Source of the DNA: VSJD01 sp964617825 | GTDB lineage: Bacteria > Verrucomicrobiota > Kiritimatiellia > JAAZAB01 | Assembly: GCA_964617825.1 (NCBI GenBank) | Contig: CAZTWL010000001.1 | Location: 186,001-250,000 of the forward strand | DNA: 64,000 bases | Direction: 5' to 3' | Shown: positions 41,346 to 50,709 of the stretch, one piece after another | How the letters are laid out: each line of letters opens with the position of its first letter | How positions within the stretch are numbered: the first letter of the stretch is position 1 | Made by a program: the position numbers and the translations under genes | Notes under the pieces: model-generated | Told to the model about the DNA's origin: nothing | The model's input: only the letters and a program-made list of their open reading frames with translations | The model's database searches: none

Positions 41346-42338
41346 CTATGGTATGCTGCTGACCAAGTTTTGCGACAGGCGTCCGGCTTCCTGGGCATAT
41401 TCATTGAAAAGCGAAACATAGAGCTGGTAATCTTTGTAAGAAACTCCGGGAGGGGTCTGATGATCGCAACTGATAATAAAGCCGCCTTTGGCCGCCGTGG
41501 GAAGTAATCGCTCAAATTCGGCGCGCATCGCCGCTTCACCTTTGTTCATTGTCATTTTATCGAAATGACCGATGAATCGCATCTTTGGATGCTCCTTGCG
41601 CAATTTTGCAATATCCACGCCCGCCTGGCGTTCCAAAGGAAGAATGCCTTCAATTCCGGATTTTTCAAACCAACAGGCCGGAACAGAAACATCACCATCA
41701 GAATCAATGATGGAGATGATCTTGTGTTCTTTGAGTTTTGGGACAAGCAGGGCATAATAGGGCGCTATGAATTGTTCGAAATGTTCCCGGGAAAGCATTG
41801 GGCCGTGGTTATAGCTCAGGTCTTCGGAAAACAGCATGTAGTCCGGCGTGCAAACCGAACAAAGTTGATCAATAGCACGGCATATCCATCCGGCCAGATC
41901 GGAGTTGATCCGATGCATCAGGTCAGGCTGGTCATAAAACGCGAGGAGATGTCGGTTGATTCCAAAGAGTTCCCGCGGAAACCAGAAGAAACCTACCGCT
42001 TCGAAGCACAGCCAAACATCCCCGCGCCTTTGTTCTTCCGCCAATTGTTCCAGCTCTTTCATATCCACAAAATTTTCGGGATATAAATGCGGCCGGATCC
42101 GGTTGTAATCGTCTTCCGTTGCAATAATCCCGTCCCCCCGGTTTTCGGCTCTGGGGCACAATTCCGTGCGGTCCTGAAAACGAATCCCTTTATAAATATC
42201 AAGGCCAAAGTGCCGGCGGATATCGTTCGGGTCGGTCAACTCCGGCGGTAATCCTTCCTGATGCCAGCGATCAATAGTCTTGGCCCACCAGTTTGCCCAC
42301 TCAAGCACCGGAAGGCGGTCAAAGGGACGGAAATTCAT
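41346..42338 (-). CDS. URO-D-superfamily protein, variant metal motif DSD
   Basis: This 330-aa protein has the uroporphyrinogen decarboxylase/MtaA-CmuA fold (TIM barrel), which in its methyltransferase branch moves methyl groups between a corrinoid protein and an acceptor. SEDLSYNHGPMLSREHFEQF and YALLVPKLKEH are typical of the branch. Where methylcobamide:CoM methyltransferases have a His-x-Cys zinc motif, it has Asp212-Ser-Asp214 (SIIDSDGDVSVP). The RFIGHFDKM segment stands where related proteins read G-N-x-D. It is not a haem enzyme by context. It follows another URO-D gene and four glycan-related genes on the same strand. Confidence 0.82.
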   Translation of the reverse strand: MNFRPFDRLPVLEWANWWAKTIDRWHQEGLPPELTDPNDIRRHFGLDIYKGIRFQDRTELCPRAENRGDGIIATEDDYNRIRPHLYPENFVDMKELEQLAEEQRRGDVWLCFEAVGFFWFPRELFGINRHLLAFYDQPDLMHRINSDLAGWICRAIDQLCSVCTPDYMLFSEDLSYNHGPMLSREHFEQFIAPYYALLVPKLKEHKIISIIDSDGDVSVPACWFEKSGIEGILPLERQAGVDIAKLRKEHPKMRFIGHFDKMTMNKGEAAMRAEFERLLPTAAKGGFIISCDHQTPPGVSYKDYQLYVSLFNEYAQEAGRLSQNLVSSIP

Positions 42339-42437
42339 GACCGCCTTGAAACGTTCACGTGTATTAATGTTTTATTCTCCGATACGGATTATTTCGCTTG
42401 TTACGGGGTGACACGCCAGAGCAGTTTAAGAAATACT

Positions 42438-42495
42438 GCAGCCGCGGCGCTCCGTCGCCGCATTCCTGTTCGCCCCGACAGAGCGGGGCGGCTGC
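42438..42495. repeat. Compound palindromic (REP-like) element
   Basis: The outer arms GCAGCCGC (42438-42445) and GCGGCTGC (42488-42495) are perfect inverted repeats. Inside are two further perfect hairpins: GCGGCG/CGCCGC (42444-42461) and CGCCCCG/CGGGGCG (42471-42490). An A-run follows on the plus strand. The overlapping stems resemble the interspersed palindromes seen in Verrucomicrobia genomes. It lies between the two URO-D genes. The remaining bases of 42339-42564 hold no gene. Confidence 0.55.
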
Positions 42496-42564
42496 ACCAA
42501 AAAAAATGGCCACGCCATTTGTTAATCCGCTTTAGTGTTGTTTTGCTTTTCAGTATTTCGGCGG

Positions 42565-43734
42565 TTACCTGTTTTGGGCCTGTTGTCCGGCGATCCGCAC
42601 CATGGTTTCGTAATTCTGCAGCAATTGACTCGACAGGTTCCGGCCGTATGGCGCTGCCGACGGCATCAGGACAAAGCCGCGGCCATCTCCCGAAGTTCCT
42701 TGTTCAATGGCCCGCTGCACTTTTTCCGCAAACAATGGCGGCGGCAGCAGTTCGATGTCGTTGATCTCCAAGTTGCCGAACAGCACCATTTGTTTTCCGT
42801 GGCGTTCGCGGACTTCGCGCAGCTCGATATCCCCTTGCGGCGGCGGCTCGATCGGATCCAGCGCGTCCGCGCCCATGTCCGCGATCAAGTCCAGGATGCC
42901 TTGCAAACGTCCGTGAGAATGAATTCGGGCATAACCGCCGTGCGCATGGATCGCCTTAACCATCATCCCGGTATAACGCCCCACATATTCTTTAAACAGG
43001 TGTGGCGGCAGATAGGGGGGTGCGGCAAACTCCGGGCCATATATCCGCCACAGCCGCCCGGGAAAACGCCGGCTGACCTCTTCTGTCCGCGCCAGGATAC
43101 GCTGGGCGAGCTTCTCCAGGAGGCGATGAAACAGTTTCTGCTCGGTCAAAGCGAATATCGTGAAATCCTCCATGTTGAACAATTGCGCCGCGCTGCATAG
43201 CGGGTCCTCTGTGTCAACCATGACAATTCCGCGGTTCCCCAGCGCCTTTTCCTCCGCCTCCAGCGGTCCGACATCGATCGTTTCCGCAAAGGCCTCGTCG
43301 GGAATCTGCAGATAGGCCAGCAGGTCGTCGGCATCCTTCAACAGGTGTTCCGTTGTCCACAGGGTGTCGATTGTCCGCTCCCGCCTGGTAGTTTGCGTCA
43401 ATGTCCGTCCCGCAACCGCCGCCTTCGTATGGATTGTCCGCGTTTCCCCGTCGTCGCAAGTCTCCTCCCGGAAAATCTGCTGCCAGAGCTTCGACTGGGC
43501 CGACCCGGTCGGATCGACCGACCGTGCCCGCACGGGGCTCATCATCCGGATAATGTCAGTTTGTTCCTCGGCCAACCGCAGCAGCGGCAGCCAATCGGGC
43601 GCGTTGTAAACGTTGTAGGGATCGGGATCGGCGGGGTCGGCCTTTGTTCCTCCGATCTCATAGAAATTCACGGCCGGCCGGTCTACCGGCTTGCCCTGGA
43701 GCGTGGCCATCAGGCGTTCGCGGCTGGTCATCAT
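42565..43734 (-). CDS. URO-D-superfamily methyltransferase-like protein, HSH motif
   Basis: This 389-aa URO-D protein opens MMTSRERLMATLQGKPVDRP, the standard start of the MtaA/CmuA-like branch. It ends in a barrel with YARIHSHGRLQGILDLIADM, GADALDPIEPPPQGDIEL and VLFGNLEINDIE. The likely metal site is His272-Ser-His274 in place of His-x-Cys. The GADAL-x-PxExPP block is frequent in Lentisphaera and Planctomycetes proteins of unknown substrate. With the second URO-D gene downstream and glycosidases upstream, demethylation of a methylated sugar is a candidate role, but no corrinoid protein is in the window. Confidence 0.83.
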   Translation of the reverse strand: MMTSRERLMATLQGKPVDRPAVNFYEIGGTKADPADPDPYNVYNAPDWLPLLRLAEEQTDIIRMMSPVRARSVDPTGSAQSKLWQQIFREETCDDGETRTIHTKAAVAGRTLTQTTRRERTIDTLWTTEHLLKDADDLLAYLQIPDEAFAETIDVGPLEAEEKALGNRGIVMVDTEDPLCSAAQLFNMEDFTIFALTEQKLFHRLLEKLAQRILARTEEVSRRFPGRLWRIYGPEFAAPPYLPPHLFKEYVGRYTGMMVKAIHAHGGYARIHSHGRLQGILDLIADMGADALDPIEPPPQGDIELREVRERHGKQMVLFGNLEINDIELLPPPLFAEKVQRAIEQGTSGDGRGFVLMPSAAPYGRNLSSQLLQNYETMVRIAGQQAQNR

Positions 43735-43821
43735 AATTTATACGATTGATTCCGTTAGGCGTTCGCGAACGCCATTTCAAAAAAAACCGCGCCGTTTGCC
43801 TGGCCGGCGATGACGGCCGGA

Positions 43822-45960
43822 TCAGCGTTTCATTTTTGGCCGCTTGCAGAGTGACTGCCTGTAAATCCGCAGGGTGGTGTCGCGCAGGTTGGTGAGCTGG
43901 CGGATTTTCCAGCGGATATGACTGGGATCGCACATGTAGTCCATGCTCGGTTCCCAGCCGAGGCGCGAGTCGGCTTCGACCAGCGGGAGCGTGGCCTCTG
44001 CGTTTTCGAGTTCGGCGGCGACGATGGCCTCCATTTCATCCATGATTTTCCCGGCGGCTTTGAAATCGTATTCGATCTCCAGGCGCTTGTTGAGCAGCCA
44101 CCAGCGCTTCATGTGGACCATGGTGATGAGCGTGTGATAAAAGAACTCGCCGACGCCGGCCTGTTTCGAGGCCTTGGCGCGTTTGGCGGCCGGAACCCTG
44201 GCCAGCGCTTTATGCATGAACTGCACGCCCTTTTCCCATTTTTTGAGCGCGGCGGTCATGATCTTAATGTCTTCCGGAACCCTGCGGCCGCAGTTGGTCA
44301 TATTATAAATATGCTCAGGATTATAAAACGCGTGCAGCCAGCGGGCGCCGACAGGCGACTGCGGCCTGGTCGGGAAAACCATGTGCTGCTCGGTGTGCGG
44401 ATAAAGGATGGGATGGAAGACGAACGGATAGGCGGGTCCGATGCGCAGCGGCCCGGCCTGGTCGTCGAATCCCGGAGTATACGAATTCATGCCGTCGCTC
44501 CAGCATTGCCAGGCTTTGACAACGTCCCCGGCGGCAGCCTGGCCGAAGTCGCGGACGGCGATCCTGTAAAGCACGGAGTTCAGATCGACCTTCGGCGCCC
44601 AGAAGCTCCACTTGGCGCATTCGCACACGGGCGAGGGATACCAGCCGTAATGGTGCGAATCCATCACGCCGGCGAGTCCCCATTTTTTATTGGCATCCAA
44701 CATGGCATTGAAGCGCCGGAACCATTGCTGCGGGACGGGGACGTAGGGAATCATGCCGCAGTCCCAGGTCATCCCTGCGGTATTGGCCATGGTATAAAGG
44801 CGTAGCCCGGCTTTTTTGGCGGCCTTGGCCTCGCTGGTGAAGTAGAAGCCCGGTCCCGGATAGGTTATGGAGTAATCGGGCTGGACTGCCTGGTGGTTCG
44901 GGTATTTTTTGTGGACCTCCCACATTTCGAAGGTGGCCAGGTGGCTGATATCCTTGGGCAGGTCGTGAATGAGCCGCACACGGTCTTTTTCCGGCGCCTT
45001 GCCCCAGTTGTAGCTCCAGAAGACGATGTCGGCCTGCGGCGAATATTTATACACGGCTTTTTTGACGGCATTAAGCCAGTCCGGGTAATCCTTGCAGGGC
45101 CAGTATCCGGACAACGGCCGCGGATCGGCAATGCCTTCATTATCGGCATTCGGATTGCTCCTGGAGGGCATGCCGGCTTGAGCCCTGTTGTCCCTGGTCG
45201 GGAAGTAACAGGATTCGCCGACCAGGATAAGTCCTTTGGCTTTCGGGCTGGATTTGAAAACGGATCCGTAATTCCGGTCGAAAAATTCGGCGGCATCGGC
45301 ATCGAAAGGCGATTTAAAGCTATTGAGATAGCTGTAGAAATATACTCCCAGCCCGTATTTTTCGCAGCGGTCGATCAGGTCGTTGAAATCCATGAAACCG
45401 TGCGTGGTGCATTGCGGGCCTTTGACGAACAAAAGGATCGAGTCGAACCCGGCATGCGCGATGGCATTCAAATGGCTGTCGGGGAACTGGTCAAGGCCCC
45501 AGCCGGAATGCACCATGCGCGGAGCGAATACCGGCGAACGGAAAATGGAGGTTTTGACAAGGAACGGCGCCTCGCGCAGGTTCATCAGGTCTTCCACGTA
45601 GTAGCAGCCTTGTCCGACGCCCTCGGGGTCGGTGCCGCGGATGGAAATTGCCCGGTCGGTAACATCGAAACGATAGCTGCGTTTTTTCCCGGCATCTTTC
45701 TTGACGGTGAGGACCAGCGCCGGCCCTTTGGCAACTTTTGCGCGCAGCGGAAGCATGATGTTCATGCTGGTCTGGAAATAATCCTGCAGGTCCTTGGCGG
45801 CGCAGGTGATTACCGGTCCGGGATTGGTCCCGATGACGATGGACCAGGAATCGTCGACAACGACCTCGTTTTTTGCCGGAACAGCCTGCGGGTTGCGGCG
45901 GTTCGGCTTGTGGACTTCGTTCAATTCTTTCCTGAAATCGTAGTGCTGTTCGATTTTCAT
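43822..45960 (-). CDS. Glycosidase-like protein, paralogue of the next gene upstream
   Basis: This 712-aa protein has no signal peptide. An N-terminal alpha/beta domain (about 30-125, WSIVIGTNPGPVITCAAKDLQDYF) resembles the GH20b/GH67N module. A TIM-barrel-like part (about 140-540) follows, with LILVGESCYFPTRDN, DIVFWSYNWGKAPEKD and GLAGVMDSHHYGWYPSPVCECAKW. A helical C-terminus contains EADSRLGWEPSMDY. The phrase CYYVEDLMNLREAPFLV and the EADSRLG block are shared with the 865-aa protein at 46017, so the two are paralogues. Catalytic residues cannot be assigned by eye. It is the fourth gene of the six-gene set. Confidence 0.65.
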   Translation of the reverse strand: MKIEQHYDFRKELNEVHKPNRRNPQAVPAKNEVVVDDSWSIVIGTNPGPVITCAAKDLQDYFQTSMNIMLPLRAKVAKGPALVLTVKKDAGKKRSYRFDVTDRAISIRGTDPEGVGQGCYYVEDLMNLREAPFLVKTSIFRSPVFAPRMVHSGWGLDQFPDSHLNAIAHAGFDSILLFVKGPQCTTHGFMDFNDLIDRCEKYGLGVYFYSYLNSFKSPFDADAAEFFDRNYGSVFKSSPKAKGLILVGESCYFPTRDNRAQAGMPSRSNPNADNEGIADPRPLSGYWPCKDYPDWLNAVKKAVYKYSPQADIVFWSYNWGKAPEKDRVRLIHDLPKDISHLATFEMWEVHKKYPNHQAVQPDYSITYPGPGFYFTSEAKAAKKAGLRLYTMANTAGMTWDCGMIPYVPVPQQWFRRFNAMLDANKKWGLAGVMDSHHYGWYPSPVCECAKWSFWAPKVDLNSVLYRIAVRDFGQAAAGDVVKAWQCWSDGMNSYTPGFDDQAGPLRIGPAYPFVFHPILYPHTEQHMVFPTRPQSPVGARWLHAFYNPEHIYNMTNCGRRVPEDIKIMTAALKKWEKGVQFMHKALARVPAAKRAKASKQAGVGEFFYHTLITMVHMKRWWLLNKRLEIEYDFKAAGKIMDEMEAIVAAELENAEATLPLVEADSRLGWEPSMDYMCDPSHIRWKIRQLTNLRDTTLRIYRQSLCKRPKMKR

Positions 45961-46016
45961 GTTGTTTTCATCCTCTTTTGTGTTTGTGGGATCTGCCTAA
46001 ATTAGCCGGGTTCGAT

Positions 46017-48614
46017 TCACAGCTTGATTCTGAACATATATTCAGGGTTGTGGATGCCCTGCATCCGGAAGCGCAACGGGAAATTGCCCTTGATTTCCGG
46101 GCTGCAGTCGAAAACGGATTTAAGGTTGCGGATCAGGGCGATGCGGATCGTGCTGTCCTTTTCCGGTTCGCCGACGAGCGCCAGCGGGATCAGGAGCGAA
46201 ATCCGCCAGGAACCGTCGCCGGCCAAAGCCTCGAATTTGTGCTCGACTTTGTTTCGGTTGGCGGCGTCGATGAAGAATTCCGAAAAGGAATTAACGGCCA
46301 TTTTCAAGGGCATGCTGGCGATGTCGCGAATAAAGGCAAAGAACAGATTGTCCGGCCGGCCCGTGCCATGGCATTCCGCGCTGACGCGGAGGCCGGCGCC
46401 TTCCCTTTTCGCGCTCCAGGAGAAAGTTCGGGCCTGGACCGTGAAGCCGCTGGCCGCGGAATAGTCGACATGCCGGTCGGGCGGTTCATCCGCGACAGTT
46501 TCGAGAAAATCGGCGCGGGCGCGTAACTTGGCAGGAAAATACAGGTAGCCCTCCGCCTCGGAATGAAAACCGAGGCGCGAATCGGCTTCGCAGAGTTCCG
46601 CGAGCCGCCGTGAATTGCGGATTTCCTCGGCAAGAATGGCCGCCATTTCGGGGCTGACGACGCCGGAATCGTCGCGCAGTTGGTAGAACCGGAAGATGTT
46701 GCGTGCGGACCGGAACTGGATGCCGAGCGCCTCCATGATGCCGATGTCCTTCAGGCGCTCGGGATTGCCGGCAAAGGCGGGGCGCAAGGAATTCATGATT
46801 TCTGCGGCACGGTCCCATGGGCGGCAGAGCATGGCGCTCAACTCGCAAGCTTCGGCAAGATTGTGGCTGGCCAGGCACTCGCCGATGCAGTCGCCGCTGA
46901 CGGGATAATTGATGATCCAGGAAGGCGCCAGCGGTTTGTATTTCTTCGAGGGATAGAGCGGCCAAGTGCAGCCGGCATGGAACGGGCCATAATACTGGAT
47001 CATGTTGGAAAGCGGATAGTTGACATACCCGTCCGTGGCCAAGGACCAGGCTTTTCTGACAATGGCGGCATGTTTGCCCCAGTAGGGGTAAGCCAGTTTC
47101 TCGAGAAAGGTTTCTTCACCTTCCGTAAAATCCTCGAAGGCCAGCATTCCGGCCGCCTTGTTCATCAGCCCGGGATAATTGCCGAAATACCAGCACTGCA
47201 TTGCGCCGCTGACGCCGAGTTTGCGCATTTCCCGGTATTTGCGATAGAGGAGCGAGGGGACCGGCACATAAGGCGCGGTGGCGACCTCATGCGAGCAGCT
47301 CACCTGGAGCTTGGCGGCCAGTGCGCTGCCTTCCTGGCGCCCCGCAGCCAGGCGCCGGAAGTTCTCCGAAGGCCCGACTTGCGAAAGCCAGTAATCTCCG
47401 CCGATGCGCTCCTTGCCGAGCTGGTTGGCGACGACGCCGGACTCGAAATTATAAAGCAGGGTTACGCCGTCCGGGAGACGGCCGGAAAGCTTGGCGAAAT
47501 TAGCGTTTAAGATTCTGCCGGCGGCGACATAGAGCCAACTGAAGATCACGGCGGACGGGGCTGCCGCACGCATGCCTTTGGCCATGGCATCGAGCGAATT
47601 GTAAATGATGTCGCGCGGCTCGATTTTGGCGCAACGCGGGCAGGCGACGGGCGGGGGGTTGTCGTCCTTCAGCTGGTAGCTCGAAAGGCAGGTGGTGATG
47701 CATTCGCCGAGAGAAATGTTGATGATCCCGCCCAGTTCCGGGACGGCGCTGAAGATATAGTTCGTCGCTTCATACAGATAACGGGCGGCCGTCGCCGAAG
47801 ATGGGCAGAAACAAGTCGTGGTGGAAGTGATTTCCACGCCGCCGAGTTCGGGATATTTCTTGAGGATCGGATCGTTGTATGCCCATGAAATTGGCTCGAT
47901 GCAAAAGATGTAGGTTTTGATTCCGTAACGCAGGCACTGTTGCGCTGTTTGCCTGAGCTTGGCGAGCCGCTTGCCGGCATCCTTTCCGTAATCGGGAGTG
48001 ATTGAGGTTTTGCAGAGGTCCTTGAACGCAACGGTGAGCCAAAGGCCGTTGACGCCTTCGCGGGCCAGCCGGTTGAGATACGCGTCGGGATAATAATCGT
48101 AATCGTCCATGAGCTCGTCGCGATTCAGCGGCGGGCGCTTGATGGGACCGAAAAAGCAGCGCGAGATACGGTCTTTCATCCATGCCTTGCGGCAGATTTC
48201 GCCGATTTTGAGAAAAGGCCCGCCGGCCGCCAAAATCAGGTCTTCCAGGTAATAAATGCCCCGCCGGATGCCTTCCTGATCCCCGGCGATGATCCGGCAG
48301 TTTTGCCGGGTGGTCACAATGCGAAAGGAATCGAAATCCCCGGCGGCGCCCTTTTCGGCGACGATTGCGAAGTCCCCGCCCTCCGGGATTCCCGCCGCTT
48401 GCGCGAAGGCAAGCAAATCGGCGTATGCCGTATCCAGCCGCCCCGGCAGGGCGGGAAAAGATGGGACAATCCGGATGCCTTTGGCCAGCGAAACTTCGTC
48501 TTCCGTCGCCGTTTCCCGCTGGCTAACAAACGCCGGGCGCTCTTCCTGTTTGAGCTCTTCGACGAATTTCCAGCTGTCGCGTTCAGGCTGCCTGGCCAGA
48601 TCGATGGGATGCAT
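46017..48614 (-). CDS. Glycosidase-like protein with C-terminal CBM9-like domain
   Basis: This 865-aa protein has no signal peptide. An N-terminal alpha/beta module (IYYLEDLILAAGGPFL) precedes a barrel-like region (about 165-560) with YIFCIEPISWAYNDP, NISLGECITTC and CPRCAKIEPRD, similar in place to the CxxC block of DUF4838 proteins. A helical part with EADSRLGFHSEAEGY follows, then a final beta-sandwich (about 690-865) resembling CBM9. It is paralogous to the 712-aa neighbour 56 bases downstream. An in-frame start at 48641 would add 9 residues; 48614 begins MHPIDLARQ. The substrate is unknown. Confidence 0.65.
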   Translation of the reverse strand: MHPIDLARQPERDSWKFVEELKQEERPAFVSQRETATEDEVSLAKGIRIVPSFPALPGRLDTAYADLLAFAQAAGIPEGGDFAIVAEKGAAGDFDSFRIVTTRQNCRIIAGDQEGIRRGIYYLEDLILAAGGPFLKIGEICRKAWMKDRISRCFFGPIKRPPLNRDELMDDYDYYPDAYLNRLAREGVNGLWLTVAFKDLCKTSITPDYGKDAGKRLAKLRQTAQQCLRYGIKTYIFCIEPISWAYNDPILKKYPELGGVEITSTTTCFCPSSATAARYLYEATNYIFSAVPELGGIINISLGECITTCLSSYQLKDDNPPPVACPRCAKIEPRDIIYNSLDAMAKGMRAAAPSAVIFSWLYVAAGRILNANFAKLSGRLPDGVTLLYNFESGVVANQLGKERIGGDYWLSQVGPSENFRRLAAGRQEGSALAAKLQVSCSHEVATAPYVPVPSLLYRKYREMRKLGVSGAMQCWYFGNYPGLMNKAAGMLAFEDFTEGEETFLEKLAYPYWGKHAAIVRKAWSLATDGYVNYPLSNMIQYYGPFHAGCTWPLYPSKKYKPLAPSWIINYPVSGDCIGECLASHNLAEACELSAMLCRPWDRAAEIMNSLRPAFAGNPERLKDIGIMEALGIQFRSARNIFRFYQLRDDSGVVSPEMAAILAEEIRNSRRLAELCEADSRLGFHSEAEGYLYFPAKLRARADFLETVADEPPDRHVDYSAASGFTVQARTFSWSAKREGAGLRVSAECHGTGRPDNLFFAFIRDIASMPLKMAVNSFSEFFIDAANRNKVEHKFEALAGDGSWRISLLIPLALVGEPEKDSTIRIALIRNLKSVFDCSPEIKGNFPLRFRMQGIHNPEYMFRIKL

Positions 48615-48703
48615 GTAACAAAGCCCTTCCCGAGAACACAACCTTGAGTGATGCGATCATAAATCCCTTTTCATTTCCGTTCCACCGGACGGTAAGTTCG
48701 CGC

Positions 48704-50587
48704 TTAAAGAGTTCCATCCATGTTGCGGGGACGAATGCAGGCGACTTTGCAGTGCGCAACTTTTTTGGCGTAATCGAGGTCGCCCCATGCGAGAATATCG
48801 GGGATGGCGAGGGCCATGGTGAAATATTCGGGCGGACAATAATCCAGCCCGCGGATGGGCGTCCTGTCCGGGGCGCATTCCTTGCGCACCAGCGTTTTGG
48901 GGGAGTCGATCATGACGACGGTCTTGATCCGCTGCGGCGCAATAACGGCGCTGAACAGGGCGGCGACGCCGCTGTCCCTTACGCCGCTGAGTTGCAACGC
49001 CGCCTTGGGGAGCTGCGCGCGGACAAACTCAGCCGCGCGAAGGTAATCCAGGCACCATTCGCCCATGAGCCGGCGCCCGAGCCACATCAGAGAGCGGCTG
49101 AGTTGATGCTGCTCGATCCAGACATTCTGGATCTCGCGGATGTAGCCGCATTCGCCGCAGCCCCACGGATCGAAAATGAGCGCCGAATCGCCGGACGCTT
49201 CCGCCTGCCGGATGAGGCCGTTTTCCTCGAGCTCGGCCTTTGCCCCGGGCGCGGCCAGGATGCGGCAGGTTGTTGGTTTGCCGCGCTTGAACAGGAACGG
49301 AAGCAAACGTCCGCGGCTGGTTTCGATCGTATATTTCTCCCAGGCGTTTTCCGTCGAAAGATAGACGGCTGCCCGAATGGTTTCGTTTTCGGCGCGCAAT
49401 ATTGTTTTTAGCTCGGCGGGCGTTCCGCGGGCGCTCTTTTTGAGTGCGGCGGCGCGTCGCCCGATATATTCGACAATGCTGCAGACTTCGGCCGCGCGCC
49501 GGCCCTTTTTGAAAAAGAGCATCTTTTCCGGCGGGAGGGACGTGACCTTGGGCAGGGTCTGGACCGGCAGTCCGTGGCCGCAGCCCTTGAGGTATAAATC
49601 GAAGAAGCCGATCGTGGCCGCCTGGACCTGTTCAGGATATGAATGCGGTCCGTTGAAGCCGAGACTGTCCAGTTTGGCGCTGACGCCGAGGGCGGTATAA
49701 ACCTTCTGGGCTTCGGTGAACGAGCGCATCATCTCGGCGACATAGAAGGTGTGGTTGATGTCGTGCAGGGCATTACAGAGCAGCAGCGCGCGGGGCGCGG
49801 CGAGGGCCAGCAGCGTGGATTCTTCACAAATATCCAGGCCGTCGGGAATAAGTTCGCAGACGCAGTTCGTGCCGCCGACATAAGACTGGTAGGAGCCGAC
49901 GCTGACGACCGGAACCGCGGCCGCGACGCGGTCATCGAACGCCGCCAGGTACATGGTCTGGTTGCCGCCCCCGGAACAGCCGGTGGCGCCGATGTGCAGC
50001 TTGTCGACATACGGCAGCGAGCAGAGCAGGTCGACGGCGCGCATGTTGTCGACGACCTGGATGCCCATCAGCGGTTCGCCGATGTTCAGCAGCATGCCGC
50101 CGAGCATGCCGCCATGATATTCGAACTCGCCGTGGGCGGTCGCGCGTTCGCCCGAGCCGAAAGCGTCGACGTAAATTGCGACGTAGCCGCTCTGCGCGAG
50201 CCGGTGGCCGACGGCCTGGTTTCTTTCGACAAGGCGCCCTTCCTGGTTGTGGCCGTGCATCAGGACTACCCCGGGAAACGGGCCGGCGCCGCTCGGCGTG
50301 TAAAGCGTGGCCGTAACGTAAAAATTGCGGCGGCTCCGGTAGACGACCTGGCGCACGCTATGGGTCGGGAAAGCAACCGGCTTGGAATAGCGGCAGTCGA
50401 GATCGAGCGCGTGGTCGACATTGATGTTTAGCCGGGCCTTAAGTTTCCCGAGAACTTCCTTGCGTTTTTTCGCCCACTCCCGGGCCGACTGCGGCAGTTG
50501 GAAGCGCCGGAAACGCTTGGCGGCTTCGATTTTAAGCTCGTCAACGATTTCACGGTCAAACGGTTCGGTCCAGACATTCGGTGTCAT
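48704..50587 (-). CDS. Tandem alpha/beta-hydrolase (acetyl xylan esterase-like)
   Basis: This is a 627-aa protein. The first half is an alpha/beta hydrolase of the AXE1/dienelactone hydrolase type: VVLMHGHNQEGR oxyanion region, IYVDAFGSGERA, nucleophile Ser205 in GATGCSGGGNQ, and a late His in NGPHSYPEQV. The second half (about 400-627) looks like a second, degraded hydrolase domain (SALIFDPWGCGECGYI, QLSGVRDSGVAALFSAV), in which the nucleophile elbow reads GVRDSGV. No signal peptide is seen, so it would deacylate imported sugars. The start at 50587 (MTPNVWTEPF) fits relatives. It follows the FAH-family gene by 122 bases. Confidence 0.78.
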   Translation of the reverse strand: MTPNVWTEPFDREIVDELKIEAAKRFRRFQLPQSAREWAKKRKEVLGKLKARLNINVDHALDLDCRYSKPVAFPTHSVRQVVYRSRRNFYVTATLYTPSGAGPFPGVVLMHGHNQEGRLVERNQAVGHRLAQSGYVAIYVDAFGSGERATAHGEFEYHGGMLGGMLLNIGEPLMGIQVVDNMRAVDLLCSLPYVDKLHIGATGCSGGGNQTMYLAAFDDRVAAAVPVVSVGSYQSYVGGTNCVCELIPDGLDICEESTLLALAAPRALLLCNALHDINHTFYVAEMMRSFTEAQKVYTALGVSAKLDSLGFNGPHSYPEQVQAATIGFFDLYLKGCGHGLPVQTLPKVTSLPPEKMLFFKKGRRAAEVCSIVEYIGRRAAALKKSARGTPAELKTILRAENETIRAAVYLSTENAWEKYTIETSRGRLLPFLFKRGKPTTCRILAAPGAKAELEENGLIRQAEASGDSALIFDPWGCGECGYIREIQNVWIEQHQLSRSLMWLGRRLMGEWCLDYLRAAEFVRAQLPKAALQLSGVRDSGVAALFSAVIAPQRIKTVVMIDSPKTLVRKECAPDRTPIRGLDYCPPEYFTMALAIPDILAWGDLDYAKKVAHCKVACIRPRNMDGTL

Positions 50588-50709
50588 TGCGGCTTTGCTC
50601 CTGTTTTTTGCTCCTGTTTTTTTATACCAACGAAGTTCAAACCTGCCCGCCGCCTTACCGCGCATTCGGGGCGTTTGTCAACGCGGCGGCCTTTGGCCCG
50701 ATTTGCGCG

